Assembly: GCA_018894495.1 (NCBI GenBank)
Contig: JAHIOY010000096.1
Location: 1-5,429, forward strand
From: Patescibacteria group bacterium
GTDB taxonomy: Bacteria; Patescibacteriota; Minisyncoccia; Minisyncoccales; JAHIOY01
Direction: 5' to 3'
DNA length: 5,429 nucleotides
A program made the position numbers and the translations under genes. Numbering within the stretch: position 1 is the stretch's first letter; each line of letters opens with the position of its first letter. The notes beneath the pieces were generated by a model. It made no database searches. It was not told the origin of the DNA and worked only from the letters and a program-made list of their open reading frames with translations. This document shows, piece after piece, positions 5,376 through 5,429 of the stretch.

Positions 5376-5429
5376 TAGCCAATATTTAGGTTATAATAAA
5401 CCAATAGAATTATAGAAAATTCTAAAGAA

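Larger units (their letters stand above)
5311..5379. repeat. Inverted repeat GCTATTGAC...GTCAATAGC around the promoter
   Basis: Perfect nine-base arms at 5311-5319 and 5371-5379, separated by 51 bases. Each arm contains a TTGAC -35 element, one per strand. The plus-strand one reads TTGACT (5315-5320), 17-base spacer, TACACT (5338-5343, 4 of 6), a weak promoter that would fire rightward out of the window against the leftward lexA-type promoter. The symmetry may also reflect two flanking protein-binding half-sites. Confidence 0.5.

Overview
The window is AT-rich and uses short intergenic gaps, and all four intact or recognisable C-termini stop at TAA. The NAD synthetase and the RhuM-Fic protein look like versions common in Patescibacteria (CPR, Parcubacteria-like) metagenome bins. 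That assignment is an inference from protein style; no ribosomal marker is present to fix it. The standard genetic code fits every gene.

Left part (1-437): a richer-GC stretch holds an unidentified open frame read leftward (73-354), probably a remnant. It is followed by a short copy of the 3' end of nadE (372-433) just past the stop of the next gene. Left-middle (438-2317): two genes on the minus strand form a likely operon. nadE, a stand-alone NAD+ synthetase, is transcribed first from a recognisable promoter at 2344-2372. After a 13-17 base gap comes a RhuM-Fic fusion, a toxin-like AMP-transferase candidate. The RhuM-Fic gene is bracketed by two direct copies of the nadE tail, which suggests it entered or was rearranged at the 3' end of nadE.

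Centre (2318-3389): a 273-base divergent intergenic region contains an elaborate palindrome. It is followed on the plus strand by two broken genes in succession. One is an aldehyde dehydrogenase that keeps only its N- and C-terminal ends. The other is a MvaI/BcnI-type restriction endonuclease that keeps its catalytic E/D/ExK segment but has lost most of the rest.

Right part (3436-5429): a 621-codon minus-strand gene converges on the broken nuclease. It encodes a complete LexA-type repressor (winged helix, Ala-Gly cleavage site, Ser-Lys protease dyad) fused in one frame to a DNA methyltransferase with FxGxGT and TSPPY motifs, an m4C-type signature. Its promoter (TTGACG-17-TACAAT) has a perfect 6+6 palindrome lying on the -10 box, an obvious candidate operator for its own LexA domain.

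Together the right half reads as a restriction-modification locus whose nuclease is dead and whose methyltransferase is tied to a self-cleaving SOS-type repressor. The LexA-methyltransferase fusion with its operator is the most unusual thing here: it would couple DNA methylation or restriction control to the DNA-damage signal.
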